Assembly (NCBI GenBank): GCA_024364735.1
Contig: JAGFNQ010007665.1
Location: 62,001-126,000 of the forward strand
DNA: 64,000 nucleotides
Source of the DNA: Boesenbergia rotunda
Taxonomy: Eukaryota > Streptophyta > Magnoliopsida > Zingiberales > Zingiberaceae
Direction of reading: 5' to 3'
Below, in pieces: positions 22,843-34,872 of this stretch (positions are counted from its first letter, which is position 1; the number at the start of each line of letters is the position of its first letter). Below the pieces are notes generated by a model that did no database searches, was not told where the DNA came from, and saw nothing but the letters and a program-made list of their open reading frames with translations. Made by a program: the position numbers and the translations under genes.

Positions 22843-23695
22843 TGTAAGATCGGTGCTGGTCGATAGAGGGGGGTGAATATCGACTCGAATAATTTCGTCG
22901 GAAAATTTCATTTGATCGTTCATCTTTCTATCAAAGTTAGTATGCAGAGGAAATATAAAATAAAATAAAAAAGACAACAGAAAAACTCGCGGGATTTACT
23001 TGGTTCCCAACCCCCAGGGTCAGTACATCCAAGGCCTAAGTACTCAGCATGAGTCCACTAGTGGTCTCCTTTCTGGACTTTCCGGAGGCGGAGAAATCCG
23101 TCTTACAGTTTAAGTACAAACACAAAAATGATAAATAAATACAGCTCGTAAATAAAAGCAAACCAAAAGAAATCTCGGCCAACTCTGGAAGTTCGAAGCG
23201 CCGCGCAGTTCTTCCTGGAGCCTCCTTGGTCCCAGAGCTTGGTCGTAGCGCTTTTGCTTTGCACAGAATGCTTAGATAGATTGGAAACATGGATGCTTGA
23301 AGTGAGGGGTCGAACCCCTTTATATACTATGTTCTCGGGCGCCTGCCACATATGGTCAAAGTTCATCCGTAACAATAAAACTCGCGTATGGATAGAATCT
23401 GCCCTTCCCAGGCGCTGGGAAAGGCTCTCTTAGGCGCCTGATACCAATTAGGCGCCCAGGAAGGCCTTTTCCCAAGTTAGTTTTTCCTGCGATTGTTCTT
23501 CTATCTTGCCTCCAACTCCAGGTACCCGCAAGACAACAAACACAAGACAAACATACAAATAATCATAGCCTTAATTGATTCTAACTTTGGATTTCACCCA
23601 AACCCCTAGGTCGAACTGATGCCTAATGTTCCCTTTTCCGGGGAACACATCGTCACCTACTCCACCCTGGAGAAGTTACCTTTGCCAACTGGGAA
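22843..23695 (-). repeat. 5' LTR of family A outer (A4), truncated
   Basis: It begins TGTAAGATCGGTGCTGG and follows A2/A3 to about 23695 (TTTGCCAACTGGGAA), then changes to element C sequence. The TATA (about 23318-23324) and GGCGCC/GGCGCCTG region (to about 23460) are kept. The U3 half is missing. Confidence 0.8.
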
Positions 23696-24407
23696 GGTAA
23701 TTCCTTGGTTAAAATTAAATCCAATTTCAAATTCTTATATGCTTGTTAAGAATAATTATGAATTTAGGTATAATGATAGGAATAGGGTTAACAAGGTAGA
23801 TAATTCTAGAAAATCATTACCCAAGGCTAGACCAAGAAAGACCCAAACTACCATACCTAAGGGAAGGAAGGTGGTTAATGATCAAGACACAAATCCCAAG
23901 AAGGGGAGGCATATGCCTAGAAGGATGGGTAGGTCTAGGAATGTCCAAGATGGACATATTGACTCTAGGGTTGGGGCTCTAGAGTTGGAAAATCAAGTCT
24001 TAAGGGCAAGACTTGAAGAAATGGAAAGAGTCTCAGGTAGGGTCATTATTGGACCTAGGGGACTTGACATGTGTTTGGGTGTTCAAAAACCCAAAAATAT
24101 TAAATTGGGTGCATCCAAGGCAAATGGAAGAAACTATGCTAGGGTAGAATACAATTATACCAAGGATGGAAGATTAAAGAATGGCAAGGGAATGCCATTT
24201 AAGGGTAAGAAGTGCTTAACCAAGTACAATGTGTCCAAAGTTAAGAAAGTTAAGGTTGTAGACCAAGAGTCACCGGGGGTACACCGGTGTGGTCTAGCGT
24301 TTGTTGAGTCACCTAGGGAGGTTGCTAAGGCTAAGAGCTCAAGGGGGAGCTCTAGGAGCCAAGTTGGGACTCATGGTCTATGGATCCCAGGAGGATTTCT
24401 TTCGTAA
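23696..24407 (+). pseudogene. Element C gag-pol linker remnant
   Basis: A single open stretch of about 237 codons. The apparent start at 23619 lies in LTR A4 and is not real. It is very rich in Lys/Arg (for example KGRHMPRRMGRSRNVQDG). It has a short coiled coil, VGALELENQVLRARLEEMERV in outline (23963-24030), a VSGRVIIGPRG segment, and ends with a GLWIPGGFL motif like the WVPK segment that precedes the protease in B. I place it between the CCHC knuckle and protease of a copia polyprotein by analogy. The protease itself is missing. Confidence 0.5.
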
Positions 24408-25008
24408 GTCTAGATGGGTCATGGAGTGTGCCAAGGGATGTGGAGACAGATTTGAGTCTCGATCCTAGGGATTTAGCATATTGGAGTTGAGTTTCATGCA
24501 TGGAAACATGACATTGGGGGTCATATTGCATGAAAGGTAGTTTTTGATGTGTAAATACCATATAAATCAATGCTAGGGATGCATTATGGTTTGGTATGAG
24601 CAGATACGTCAAGAGGAGATCAAAACTAGGACTTTAGGTCAAGGTTCAATTGAACTATTTAGTTAGTTTTGGGTTGTGTGTCAATCTTGGGAATGGTGAT
24701 AGATACATTTCTAAATGTATTTTCCCCAAGTAGACACGGGTACCACAAACCTCTCCACAAAATTTGAGAATTTTTGGAGATTTGTGGAATTTCTGGTGCA
24801 TTTCTAAAATTGGGTCAGAAATGTTGAAACTGGGATTTTCAGGGTACCAGTCGATTGGTTCAGGGGGTAGTCGACTGGTAAAGGCTGAAACTGTTTTTCA
24901 GCAATCGAAAGGTGTCCAAATGATGTAAAAAAAGTGTGTAATCTTATGGGGGCTTAGTACACTTTGTTTATGATCATTAGAAGTTAAAGGATCCAAAGAG
25001 AGGGAGAT
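24408..25008 (+). other. Element C 3' non-coding region and polypurine tract
   Basis: No supported frame. A pair of GTCGA(C/T) palindromes at 24846-24880 is followed by CTGAAACTGTTTTTCAGC, which can itself fold. The polypurine tract ends at 25008 against the LTR. Confidence 0.65.
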
Positions 25009-25592
25009 TGTTGGAGTCCTTTTGATGTGTGGCAAAAGGGGAGAAGTGTTAGGATTAAGTGGGAAACCAAACACGTCTTTGCAAGAAATCCTAGGTCAAT
25101 GGGGAGCTTAGGTAAAGGGGGAGCATTGTTGCTCATTTGTGGCGAAAGGGGAATCTTGGAGAGGTTCTTAAAAAGCTTTTGTAAGTCCAATATAAGGGGA
25201 TCCTTGGAAAGGTTTTCTCAGCAAAGAGTACTATTTAAGAGGGCTCGGTTTTGGCTGAGAGTTCTTGACGAAATTGGCTTTGGTTAAAGGCCAATTAGTA
25301 GTCTAAGAGCTCAGGAAGGTGTTGCGGGTTGTGGCGAGCTTTCTCCACCCACAAGGAGCTACACGAGCTAGCCGGAAGTCTTCCGGGGAGTCATCCACCG
25401 ACGGATCGGGATCGTCCACCTTACGAACAGTCGTGGAGTAGAAGCTTCATCTCCGAACCATGTAAATTGATTTGTCTTCTTAGTTGTTAGTTTTAGTTTA
25501 ATTGTATTTCCGCTTGCGCACTAACAACGTGTAGGTAGAAAATCGAAAAGTTGTTATTCACCCCCCTCTAGCTAAACGGTAAGGTCCCAACA
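25009..25592 (+). repeat. 3' LTR of element C
   Basis: It starts TGTTGGAGTCC and ends AAGGTCCCAACA, with the usual C-run and CTAGCTAAACGG before the end. The 584 bases are short compared with the other LTRs here. A short open frame (25027-25287) is not a convincing gene. Confidence 0.82.
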
Positions 25593-25630
25593 CCTATCAC
25601 TCTCTACGATCCTACAATTGGTATCACAGC
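25593..25630 (+). promoter_or_regulatory. Element D 5' LTR stub and primer binding site
   Basis: CTCTCTACGATCCTACA (ending 25616) matches the end of D's 3' LTR at 37593. ATTGGTATCACAGC (25617-25630) is the tRNA-Met type site with one change from CAGAGC. Confidence 0.78.
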
Positions 25631-25665
25631 GGGGTCGCTCTGAATTGGTGAAATCACCTTTTGAG

Positions 25666-26102
25666 TTGGGGTGAGCAAAAATTCAGAAAAGCCAAATTAA
25701 TCGAATCAAACTGATCGAATTTTGAAATTCGGTTTGGTTAATTTGACTTTCATTTTTTAAAAAAATATCGGTTCGGTTTACGATTAAATCGGTTCAGTTT
25801 CAATTTTGAATTTTATAATTCGGTTAAATCGAATAAGAATATTAATTTAATTATTTTTTATTTAAAAATATAATTAATTAAATAAAATTTTGTTATTTTA
25901 ATTAAAAATCGAATTAAATTTTAAAATTTTGGTTAATTCGGTTAATTCAGTCGAAAACTGAATTAACCAAAATCTTATCGGTTCGGTATTTTCGGGTTTC
26001 ATAGAAAATTCGATCAATTTTGTTGGTTAAAAAAAATCAGTTAATTCAGTTTTCGATTTATTCAATTCAGTCGGTTTGGTTTTGATCGAATACTCAACCC
26101 TA
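25666..26102. mobile_element. hAT-type MITE in the leader of element D
   Basis: The ends are TTGGGGTGAGCA and CTCAACCCTA with an outward complement of TAGGGTTGAGTA, so 9 of 12 terminal bases pair. An 8-bp direct repeat, CTTTTGAG (25658-25665) and CTTTCGAG (26103-26110), differs at one base, as expected for a hAT target duplication. The 437-base interior is AT-rich with many AATTCGGTT/AACCGAATT repeats in both orientations and codes for nothing. Confidence 0.8.
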
Positions 26103-26406
26103 CTTTCGAGCATTGTTTTTCATTTTCGGATTTTTTATTTTTTATTTTTTCTTTTAAATAAAAAATATTTATGCGAGGTTTTAAAATATTCTTGCACCTT
26201 TTTCAATTTTCAATTTTCATTTTTTCACCATAAGTTCAAATTGATATAATTGAAAATTTATCATTATTATTATTTTATTATTTTTCTCAAAATTAGTGCT
26301 GTCTTTCGAGCCGTTGTTTTTCTTCTCCCACACTACTAATCCAAGACCAAGTCTTAGTACCTTTTTTTGTTATTTTTCTTGTATGCGAGATTTATCTTGA
26401 ATAACC
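26103..26406 (+). other. Element D leader, non-coding
   Basis: T-rich DNA between the MITE and gag. I see no motif worth naming. Confidence 0.5.
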
Positions 26407-27506
26407 CTACAAGAAGGTTATAGTACCCTTTGTCCTCCTCTTTTATCTGGAAAGGACTTCGGCTACTGGAAGAGCCAAATGGTGGTCTATCTAAACACTC
26501 AGGTGGACATGTAGATTATCATCCAAACTAGTCTTGAGCTTCCTCTCAATGGATACGGAGAACTCATGGGATGTGAGAACTGGGACACAACACTAAGAAA
26601 TAAAGTTGAGGCCGATGCTAAGGCCACTTGAACCTTACAATGCAGCCTCGCTAATTAAGAACTGAACCGGGTTGGAACCTTCAACTGTACAAAGGACTTA
26701 TGGAACAAACTGATCAAGATGCACGAAGGAACCTCTGAAATAAAGGCATGTAAGCATGATTTATTGTTAAACAAATTGTATAATGTTAAAATGCAAGAAG
26801 GAGAGTCAGCAAATCAACTACACGATCATATCTAGGACCTCCTAAATGGACTTCATGCGATCGGACAGCAGGTTGAAAATTCTGACATAATCAGATACAC
26901 TTTGAAAGCATTCCCAAGAAATACATTGTGGGCATCTATGGTAGATGCTTACAAAGTTTTAAGAGATCTTTCAAAGGTAAAATTAGATGAGATTTTTATT
27001 GAATTTGAATTGCACGAACAGTCTAATACTACTCTGCCAGAAAAGGGTATTGCTTTTCTTTCAGGAAAACTTAAGACCAAGGAGCCAAAACATAAGAAGC
27101 ATAAGTCCCAAATTGAGCCTGAACCCGAAGATGAATCGGGCTCCGAAGACGATGATTAAATCGCTAATAGAATAGTCAATCTCGTTTGAAAGATATGTAA
27201 GAAGAAGAGGATGATCCAGTCGAAGGCCCTGAAAGCAACATGGCCCGAGTCATCAAAAGAGTTTGATGAAGAAGTACAAACTCAACCGAATCTTTTTGCA
27301 CTACCGGTACAAGTTCGCCTTACCAAGACCGAGTCCAAATCAGAAGATGAGCCGAAATAAAGCAACGGATCGATATCCTTGTCGGAAAAGGCTAACTCAT
27401 TATAAGTGGCTACTCTGAACTTGAACTCTATGACTTAATCTCTTATCTATCTCGTAAGTTGGCTAAATCCAACGTCCTAGTCAAGTCCCTCCAAAATGAG
27501 ATAAAA
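26407..27506 (+). pseudogene. Element D gag and linker (first part), broken
   Basis: It begins LQEGYSTLCPP, parallel to the start of B gag. GKDFGYWKSQMVVYLNTQ, NWDTTLRNKVEADAKAT and FPRNTLWASMVDAYKVL follow. Several stops interrupt it (for example after QVDM and before IANR). The longest clean piece is 26902-27159, ending in an acidic tract. No CCHC knuckle is seen where one is expected. The coiled-coil linker starts at about 27400 and is interrupted at 27506 by solo LTR E. The family role would be capsid formation and RNA packaging. Confidence 0.8.
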
Positions 27507-30429
27507 TGTCACGCCTCGAGACCCGGGAGCCACTGATCCAATAGAAAATCGGACAGCACCTCCCCTGTCCGGCGGACAATTTACACAAACACACAGATAA
27601 TATAACACAACCACGCAGTTTAAAGGGCCTCAGGCCTCCAATCCACACATATATAACTGCATAAATGACTATACGTCGTAAAACCAAAATCCGAACTCAC
27701 CTGAGCTGCCAGGGGGCAGGAACAAAGCCAAAACCAAACGAAGTCCAACATAGGACTCAAAAGTACAATACCTTCGAATAAAACGTGCATACATGGTTAA
27801 AACAACACAACGGAAGCATAGGAATACTACAGGGTCCATAACAAAACCACGTAAACCAAAAAGAGCTCCTCTGGAGCTGGGGACTGGCTGCTAGGGATCT
27901 CCTGGCAGGCATCAACCTGAAATAAAATGTATGGCAACGGGGTGAGTCCATAGCTCAGCGAATACCCAACAGATATGCATAGAAAGTTATACCAACAATA
28001 AGGGTTCAGCTAATACAGTCTCATATCAACAGTAGGGAAAGACTGGAACTGAAAACACTGGGTAGATACATACCTGAATCCATCTGACCTGGAAAGAGGG
28101 TAATAAATACCAAAAGAAGACAAATAGGCATATAGTCTCAGATAACAAGTCTCCAGTATATGCGATGTCAAACAAGTGCAGCAAATAAGTGCAGCAAACA
28201 ATGCACAATGCAAAATATGCACATGGTGCAATGCCATGGTCACCCCCTAACTCCAGTCAAGCCACCGAGACAGGCGATACTGTGTCGGCCGAGTGGGAAG
28301 AGCTGTGACAGTGTACGCACTCTGCCATCACTGCTCCTGAGTGACCGAGTGGACAGGATGCTGTCGGGGGACCGCCCCCCTACCCCATGTATATATGAGG
28401 GAGCGTCGCTCTCATCTCCTCTAGTCTATGGGAAGAGAAGGGATATCCGCCTGCTACCACGCTCCGAAACCACTACCCCTGAGCGGTCGAGCGGAGCAGT
28501 ACAGAGCAAATGCACACACCCAACGGTATCCACTAACCCATGAATGGCCGTGTGTGCATAACATGTACCGGAAGACGATAGGCTCAACCACAAGGGAGTC
28601 GCTGATCGCCGGCATGCAACAATGCAAGGATGGTGTATGGTAGATACACATACCTCCCTCCCAAGTCCTCAGTATACTAGGTCTCAGTCTGAAATCCTAT
28701 AACAGGAAATACAGTTAACCTACAAGGTATACTGGCCGAAAACTACAGATCCCTCAAGGTCAAAGGCAGGAGATACCTCACGATCTCTAAGCATACATAT
28801 AGATATGACACTACCTGATACTGTATGGAACTAACAGCATAATAACTCAGGGATAAACCACAGGTATCTAGGACAGGCATAATAAACAGGGAGTCAACAA
28901 GTATCCAGAATAGGCATACTAACCAGGGATAACTAACAAGTATCCAAGACAGGCATAATAACCAGGGATAACTAACAAGTATCCAAGACAGGTATAATAA
29001 CCAGGGATAAATAACAAGTATCCAGAACAGGCATAATAAACAGGGATAGCGTATGATCTTATTGCTATCTATAACAGGCTATGCATAACAAGATGACAAT
29101 ATCTAAAAGATAAGTCAAAGGGTACCCGCCTCCAAGTAAGCGAAGTCCGTATCAAAGGAGATAGAACCACCCGTCAATAATAAGCCAATCAAGCTCCAGT
29201 CAAGTCCCTGTGTAAAGGACACATTTTAATCAGCTATTACAAAATTAGTAACTAGCTAATTAATCCCTAATCCGTTCTAGGTTAACCTAATTATTTCCCT
29301 TTCCATTTGATTACCTTTAATTAAATAAAAGACTCTTAATTACCTTTAATTAAATGAAAGACTCTTAATTACCCTGCGTAATTAAGATAGAGTTAATCTT
29401 GGTCTAATCCCAATATCAGAACCCTTTATAATCATTCCACCAGCAGAAGCTCATCTCAATCCCCTAACAGATCAAGGATCAACCTTATTACCACCAATCT
29501 AAACTGAGTCAATCACAATTACAAAACTCATAAGATCAAATCCCCCAAATCAAAACCAAAAACCCATGATCAACCCCCTGCAAGATCTAGCTAATCATTC
29601 ATTCAATCGAAGACCCCATTCATCCATGAAGAATTCAAAAACAGGGTTGTTCTCACCTGAGGAAACCACGCAGGACCTCCACTACTCAGCTCCTCCAAAA
29701 ATCTAGCTGATGCCCTCGTATCACCCAAACAGACACCGAAGAAGGAATACCACTGAGATCCCTAATCGCAATGTTGAGCAATTGAGGGGTGAAGTAAACC
29801 AGCCCTAGGTCAAGCACATCGATGGTGATACCAACAAGTAACAAAGACGGACCAAGGAATTGATAGCTTACCTTTAGCGTGGACAGAGCACACGACCAAA
29901 AGGACTAGTTCCTGGCTAAGCGAACCCCTAGCCCACTTCCGATGAGCTTCGGTCGCGCGAAGGAGTCGTCGGCCGGCTTCCACAGCAGTGCCCCAAAACA
30001 CCTACGGCGAATCCCTAGCTTCCACTCGCGAGATGATTTGGGAATCGAGGAAATCGGAGCCCAGTCACTCGCACGATCTCAGGGAAAGTTCGCCGGAGAG
30101 GTGGAAGACGACGCGGAATGGTGGCGGCTTCAATCGGCCAGAAGAGGTGTGCGGCTAGGGCAGCGAGAGAGGAGAGGAGCTACTGTGATCGGGCCGGGGG
30201 CTAGGTCAAGGTATTTAAATGTCCATTTTGCATTTAGGTCCACCGAGTTTCAGTCTAATCGCAATACTGCCCCTGGGTTTTAAACTTCATTTCATCTTAG
30301 TCCTTGTGACTAATTATTCCAATACATTTTAGTCCCTAAATTTGTGTTCAAGGACTCGGAAGCCCCGGAACCTATCCGGTAATTCTCCGAAAATTTTCCG
30401 GAACCTAATCGAACGTGTCGGATTTAACA
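27507..30429 (-). mobile_element. E: 2.9 kb solo LTR of the F family, inverted, inside element D
   Basis: It begins TGTCACGCCTCGAG and ends GTCGGATTTAACA, the reverse complement of the F LTR termini. A perfect 5-bp target duplication TAAAA occurs at 27502-27506 and 30430-30434. There is no interior, so it is a solo LTR. The open frames on both strands, about 60-130 codons long, are not conserved as frames in the F LTR and I do not call them genes. It contains a 40-bp tandem array (28857-29050). Confidence 0.92.
28857..29050. repeat. 40-bp tandem repeat in solo LTR E
   Basis: About five units built on AACAAGTATCCAGAACAGGC and ATAATAACCAGGGATAACT. The F LTR has about eight units of the complement at 52790-53115, so copy number differs between LTRs of the family. 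Confidence 0.85.
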
Positions 30430-30860
30430 TAAAAGCCTTAAGGAGGAGGCTAACTAAAGTTTCCTGACTAAGATCGTTCAGTAAGGAACCTCTATTAAAG
30501 TCCAACAATTCGAGGAAGAAAATTCCTCTCTAAAAACTAATGTCAAGGAACTTAGAGTAACCCTAGAACAGTTCACTTTGGGTTCCAAGAATCTTGATAT
30601 GATTCTTGAAAAATAAAAGTCCGTTCTTAATCGATCTGGACATGGGTATAGAATTAACTGACGTTGTAGATTTTACTTTTCAATTGTGAACTATACTAGC
30701 ACCCAAGTCCAAGCATAGGTCCCCAAATTAAGCTTGACAAATCAAGCAAGACCAAACCACTATTGGATCTACAAGGATCAAATTCATTACCTAGATAAAC
30801 TGTATCGAGGTTTTTCAACCATCCACGGGGAGCCAATAGAAAGACAATTTGTATTATTAG
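30430..30860 (+). pseudogene. Element D gag-pol linker, second part
   Basis: It continues after solo LTR E in the coiled-coil segment. ENSSLKTNVKELRVTLEQF and GSKNLDMILEK lead to RSGHGY, matching B's GSSNLDMIINSQRAVYNKAGLGY. It then has NHYWIYKDQIHYLDKLY and fades at about 30860. Frames are broken by stops, and no protease follows. Confidence 0.7.
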
Positions 30861-30939
30861 ATAAAGTTTGATTTCTTGTTTATTTATTTTTTCTACAAAT
30901 TGTCATGCTTAAGACTAGAAATAGTTAGGAAAGGACTAG

Positions 30940-31270
30940 ACTTTATTAAAAATTATACAACCTAGTATTAGGGTGGGACGAGTTGATAGTACGTTGGAAA
31001 GCCTGTCTAAGGAGTCAGGTAAGGTAAGGAATACCCTATTTGATCTTTTTAGCCCGGTGGAACTAGCCGAAACTACCTCGCCGCATCCTAGACTAGTGAA
31101 ACTAAGATTTCTTAATAAGTAAATTAAAAATATAATTTTCTTTAAAAAGCTTTGTCTAGGAAATGGTCATTGCTCCGATAATCAAAAAGGCCCCTATGCC
31201 TCGCTAAGACCCGGAAGCGTAGCTGATTATTGAAATGTGTTTTTAATTTACTACTTGTTAAACTCAAATC
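30940..31270 (+). other. Conserved non-coding block in element D
   Basis: The reverse complement of the family A block at 6540-6850, including GGTGGGACGAGTTGATAGTA, GGTGGAACTAGCCGAAACTA, CTCGCCGCATCCTAGACTAG and GCCTCGCTAAGACCCGGAAG. In each element it sits in the same orientation relative to the LTRs. Confidence 0.65.
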
Positions 31271-33883
31271 TAACTCAAGGCTTTAATCAAATCTTAGTTT
31301 TCACTTTAAATTTCAAGGTAAAATTAATACATCTCACTAAACAGATAAGGTTTCCCTATTTTATCACATAAAAATAGATGAGATGTTAAGGACCAAAAAA
31401 AAAGCTAATCCAACCGAACCAACCCAATCAACCCACAAACCTAATAGTTTTACATTTAATTTATTAACTTAATTTAAAATATTACCCCCAATAAAATTCT
31501 TACTTAAAACACTTAATTAATCCTTCAAAATCAAGTTTTCAAAATTTAAATTAACTTAATTTTCAAAATCAACTTTTTCAAATTTAATTTAACTTAATTT
31601 AATTATTTAAAATTAATCTTTTTCAAATTTAATTTAACTTATTTTTCAAAATCAACTTTTTCAAATTTAATCTAACTTAATTAAATTTCAAATCAAACTT
31701 AACTTAATTTCAAATTCAAATCAATTGGTTAAATTTCAAAATCGACTTAACCTTTCAAATTTCAAATTCAATTTATTTTTTTTATTTCAAAATGAAACTT
31801 TTCAAATTTCAAATATTTTCAAACTTAAAATTTTTAAATTTTAAATTTCAAACTTGAACTTTTCAAAATTCAGACTTAACTTTTTAAATTTAATTAAATT
31901 TTTAAAGTTTAACATACTTTTTTCAAAACTTAACAAAATTTAAATTTCAAACTTAATTTAATTTTTTTTCAAACCTAATTTTATAATTTTTAAATTTAAC
32001 CTTTCAAATTTCAAACTCAATTTAATTTTTTAAATTTCAAATATAATATCTGTTTTAAACTCAATTTAATTTTTGAATTACATTAGTTATTCATTTATAG
32101 TAAATATCGCTTAATTCCTTAGAAATAACTTTAAATCAATGCCTAGAGGTTGTTTTTGTAATTAATTTTAAAAGAATATTATTTCTCGGTATAAATTTTG
32201 TTTAACTATCACTTTTTATAAAGTTTTTTTTTAAATATATTCTCTTTTATTTAAAATTTTATAAAAGCCTACATTGATTTCAATTAGTTTTTATTTTCAA
32301 AATATTATATTATTTTAGTCCAAGGCTATGATATTTAAATTTTTTTAGACTTAAGTTTTTTATACTTAGAAATTTTCTTTTGTTAGAATCAAAAGGTGAC
32401 CTTCAAAATTTATTTTTTTGTTAAAATTTATTTTAAAATATATTGTTAGTCCGGACTCTGATACCTAAACTTAATTTTTGGATTGAAAATTTTCTCAAAA
32501 AATTGTTTTTTAAAAAACTTCCTTTGAATTTTTTTTAAGTTTTTCAATACTCTTTGAAAATGTATATTTTCAAAATCTTCAAGGGAAGAGAATAAATAAG
32601 TCAAGTTTTTCAAAACTCTCAAAATTTATTTTTATTAAGTAACTTCAAGATATATTTTTTTTCAAAAGCTTCAAGGGGAGAGTAATACATTAACGGGAGC
32701 GTGGATGAAAAAATAAACTTTTTTGATGTTACTTAGAGTTTAGAGTTTAAGTTAACAAATATTTTCAAAATATTTTTCTTAGAAAACCTTTTCAAAAGTC
32801 TCTCTTAGAAATTTTTTAAAGCTATTTTGAAATAGTAATCTATTACTAAGAAAATTTATTCTTTGTTTAAAAAATTTTATATTTTAGAATTCTCCTTTAT
32901 CTTGAAAATTGCATACTTAGACTTAAATCATGTTTGGACTCAAATTAGTGAATAAAATTGGTTCATTAATTTAACTCATCTTGCTTAGTTAATAAATTAT
33001 CCTTGTTACTTAGCATGATTTACTTACTTAACATGTACTATTTGCTTCACTTGAAATTTTTTATTTTTATTCTTATTATCCCGAGCTTAGATACATAAAG
33101 AAAAAGTATGTTTCAAACTCAATACTTTCAAAAATTTTCTTAAAAGTTCCTTCAATTTTTTTAATTGGCTTTTGAAACACCCATACTTACTACTTAAAGC
33201 TTTTCCCTTAACTAAATATTTTTGATATATGTCAAAGAGAGAAAAAATGAAAAGTTAAAAAGTTTTGCCTTCAGTAGCTTTTCAAATTCAAAATAGCTTT
33301 TCAAAATCAAATATTTTTTAAAATTCTTATTCAAATATTTTCAAAGTAATTTTCAAAATATGCTTTCAAAGTATTTTTCAAAGATCAAATCTATTTTCAA
33401 AAAAAAATTCTCAAAACTACCTATTTTCAAAATATCTGTTTAAAGTTCAATTTTTTTTTCAAAAATTATTTTTCAAAGTATTATTGAAAAGTACTTGTCT
33501 ATTTTCAAAAATATTTTTACTTGTTTTTCAAAGTATTTATCAAAGCATTTTTCGAAATTGTCTATGATTTTAAAACTTATTAAAAATGCACTTTTTCAAA
33601 GGCTTCAGGGAGAGACTAACATATCAAGGGAGAGCTTCATATCTAAAATTTCAAAACTCCTTTAAAATAGATATTACAATTTTTAAAAAAAATCTATTTA
33701 CTCCTTTGAAAATGATTTAAAAGTTTCTTTTCTCTTTAAACTTAACTTACGTTGCAAAACTTTTCTTACCTTGAAAAATATTGAAAAGATCTTTCAAACT
33801 TATTTGCTACTTTGAAACTTATTTAAAATGTTATTTTAACTTAATTTTTGAACTAGATTGCCATAAATTAAAAAGGGAAATAT
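31271..33883 (+). other. Element D AT-rich non-coding interior with polypurine tract
   Basis: About 2.6 kb dominated by TTCAAA and ACTTAATTT repeats. The style is like the reverse complement of the family A interior, but I could not find the hairpin modules. A purine run AAAAAGGGAAATAT ends at 33883 against the LTR. No gene. Confidence 0.6.
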
Positions 33884-34872
33884 TGTTGATGCCGGAAGCA
33901 CTAGATCGAACCTTGTTTTGATAATGTTAAAGGGTTCAAAGTTAAGTATATGTTTGGTTCTAATCAGTTACACTGAGTGTGCAAAAACGTTCTAGTGTAA
34001 CTAGGCACGAGGTTTTGATCTGCAGGGTTGAGCACAAAGTCTTGGTCGAGGACTGTACACTAAAGACTTGTTAAGTAAAGCTAGGCACGAAGACCTGGTT
34101 CGGAATACTGGGCATAAAGACTTGACTGGGGATTGGGCACTGAAGTCCAGATCCGGAAGATCCAGAAGCAGTCTTAACCTAGCAAGGACAACAGACATAG
34201 TTTACAGCTAAGTATGTGTTTGGTTCTAATCAATTACACTGAGTGTGCAAGAAAGTCTTAGTGTAACTAGGCACGAAGTCTTAATCTGCAGGTTGAGCAC
34301 AAAGTCCTGGTCGAGGATTGGGTATTGAAGACCTAGTGAGTAAAGCTGGACATGAATACCTGACTGGGGGTTGGGCACCGAAGTCCTAATCCGGAAGATA
34401 GAGCAGCAGTCTTAGTCGAGCGAGGACAACGAACAGAAGTAGGGACGGGTGAGGTACGGACATCGCGAGATCTGGAGTCTTCGGAGGCCGAGCAAAAGTC
34501 CAACCAGAGGGGCTGATTAACAACAGGTAATTTCTCTAGAGTGGAGTAGGTGAGGGCGCGCTCCCTGGAAGAGGGAACAGTAGGCGTCGGTCTGACCTAG
34601 GGTTTTAGTTGAAATTTGAAAGTCAGGATCAGACAGTATTGGTTGTCTTGCTTCCTTTGCATATTATTGTTGGATTAACCCTATATTGCAGCTAAGCGAA
34701 ATGGAGACCCGCGACAACTCAGGCGCCCGAGAGGACTCGAGCGCCCGAGAACATAGGCACCCGAGAGGTCTCAGGTGCCAGTGTACCCGTGACTCAGCCT
34801 AGGCGTGGATGAGTTGGCGCGTGCTGACTAGAGCCTCCACATCAGCAACATAGGCACCCAAGAAGTTGTCAG

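Larger units (their letters stand above)
486..23695 (-). mobile_element. Family A outer element: non-autonomous copia-type LTR element, host of the nest
   Basis: The parts visible on the minus strand are the 3' LTR (486-1553), the interior in two pieces (1554-3062 and 20868-22842) and a truncated 5' LTR (22843-23695). The two interior pieces align to complementary halves of the intact interior of A inner (4876-8708), with the break at the ATTCT of A inner position 6427-6431. The interior was therefore split by insertion of A inner, not by deletion. It has no pol. It encodes a small protein with two CCHC knuckles next to the primer site. The 3' LTR is cut by M, and the 5' LTR ends abruptly at the junction with C. 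Confidence 0.8.
23696..25592 (+). mobile_element. Element C: 3' fragment of a plus-strand copia element
   Basis: It comprises a coding remnant (23696-24407), non-coding DNA, a polypurine tract AAAGAGAGGGAGAT (24995-25008) and a 584-base LTR (25009-25592). No integrase, reverse transcriptase or 5' LTR is present, so it is either 5' truncated or internally deleted. The left junction with A4 shows no target duplication. On the right it abuts the last 24 bases of element D's 5' LTR, which suggests C was inserted in that LTR before a deletion. Confidence 0.75.

Noticed and set aside
23619..23695. Start of the 262-codon frame of element C
   Set aside because: The first 26 residues come from LTR A4 in antisense, so the apparent start codon is an accident of the junction.
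27507..30429. Several open frames of 60-130 codons on both strands
   Set aside because: They lie in a solo LTR, overlap in many frames, are not kept as frames in the F LTR copy and show no motif.
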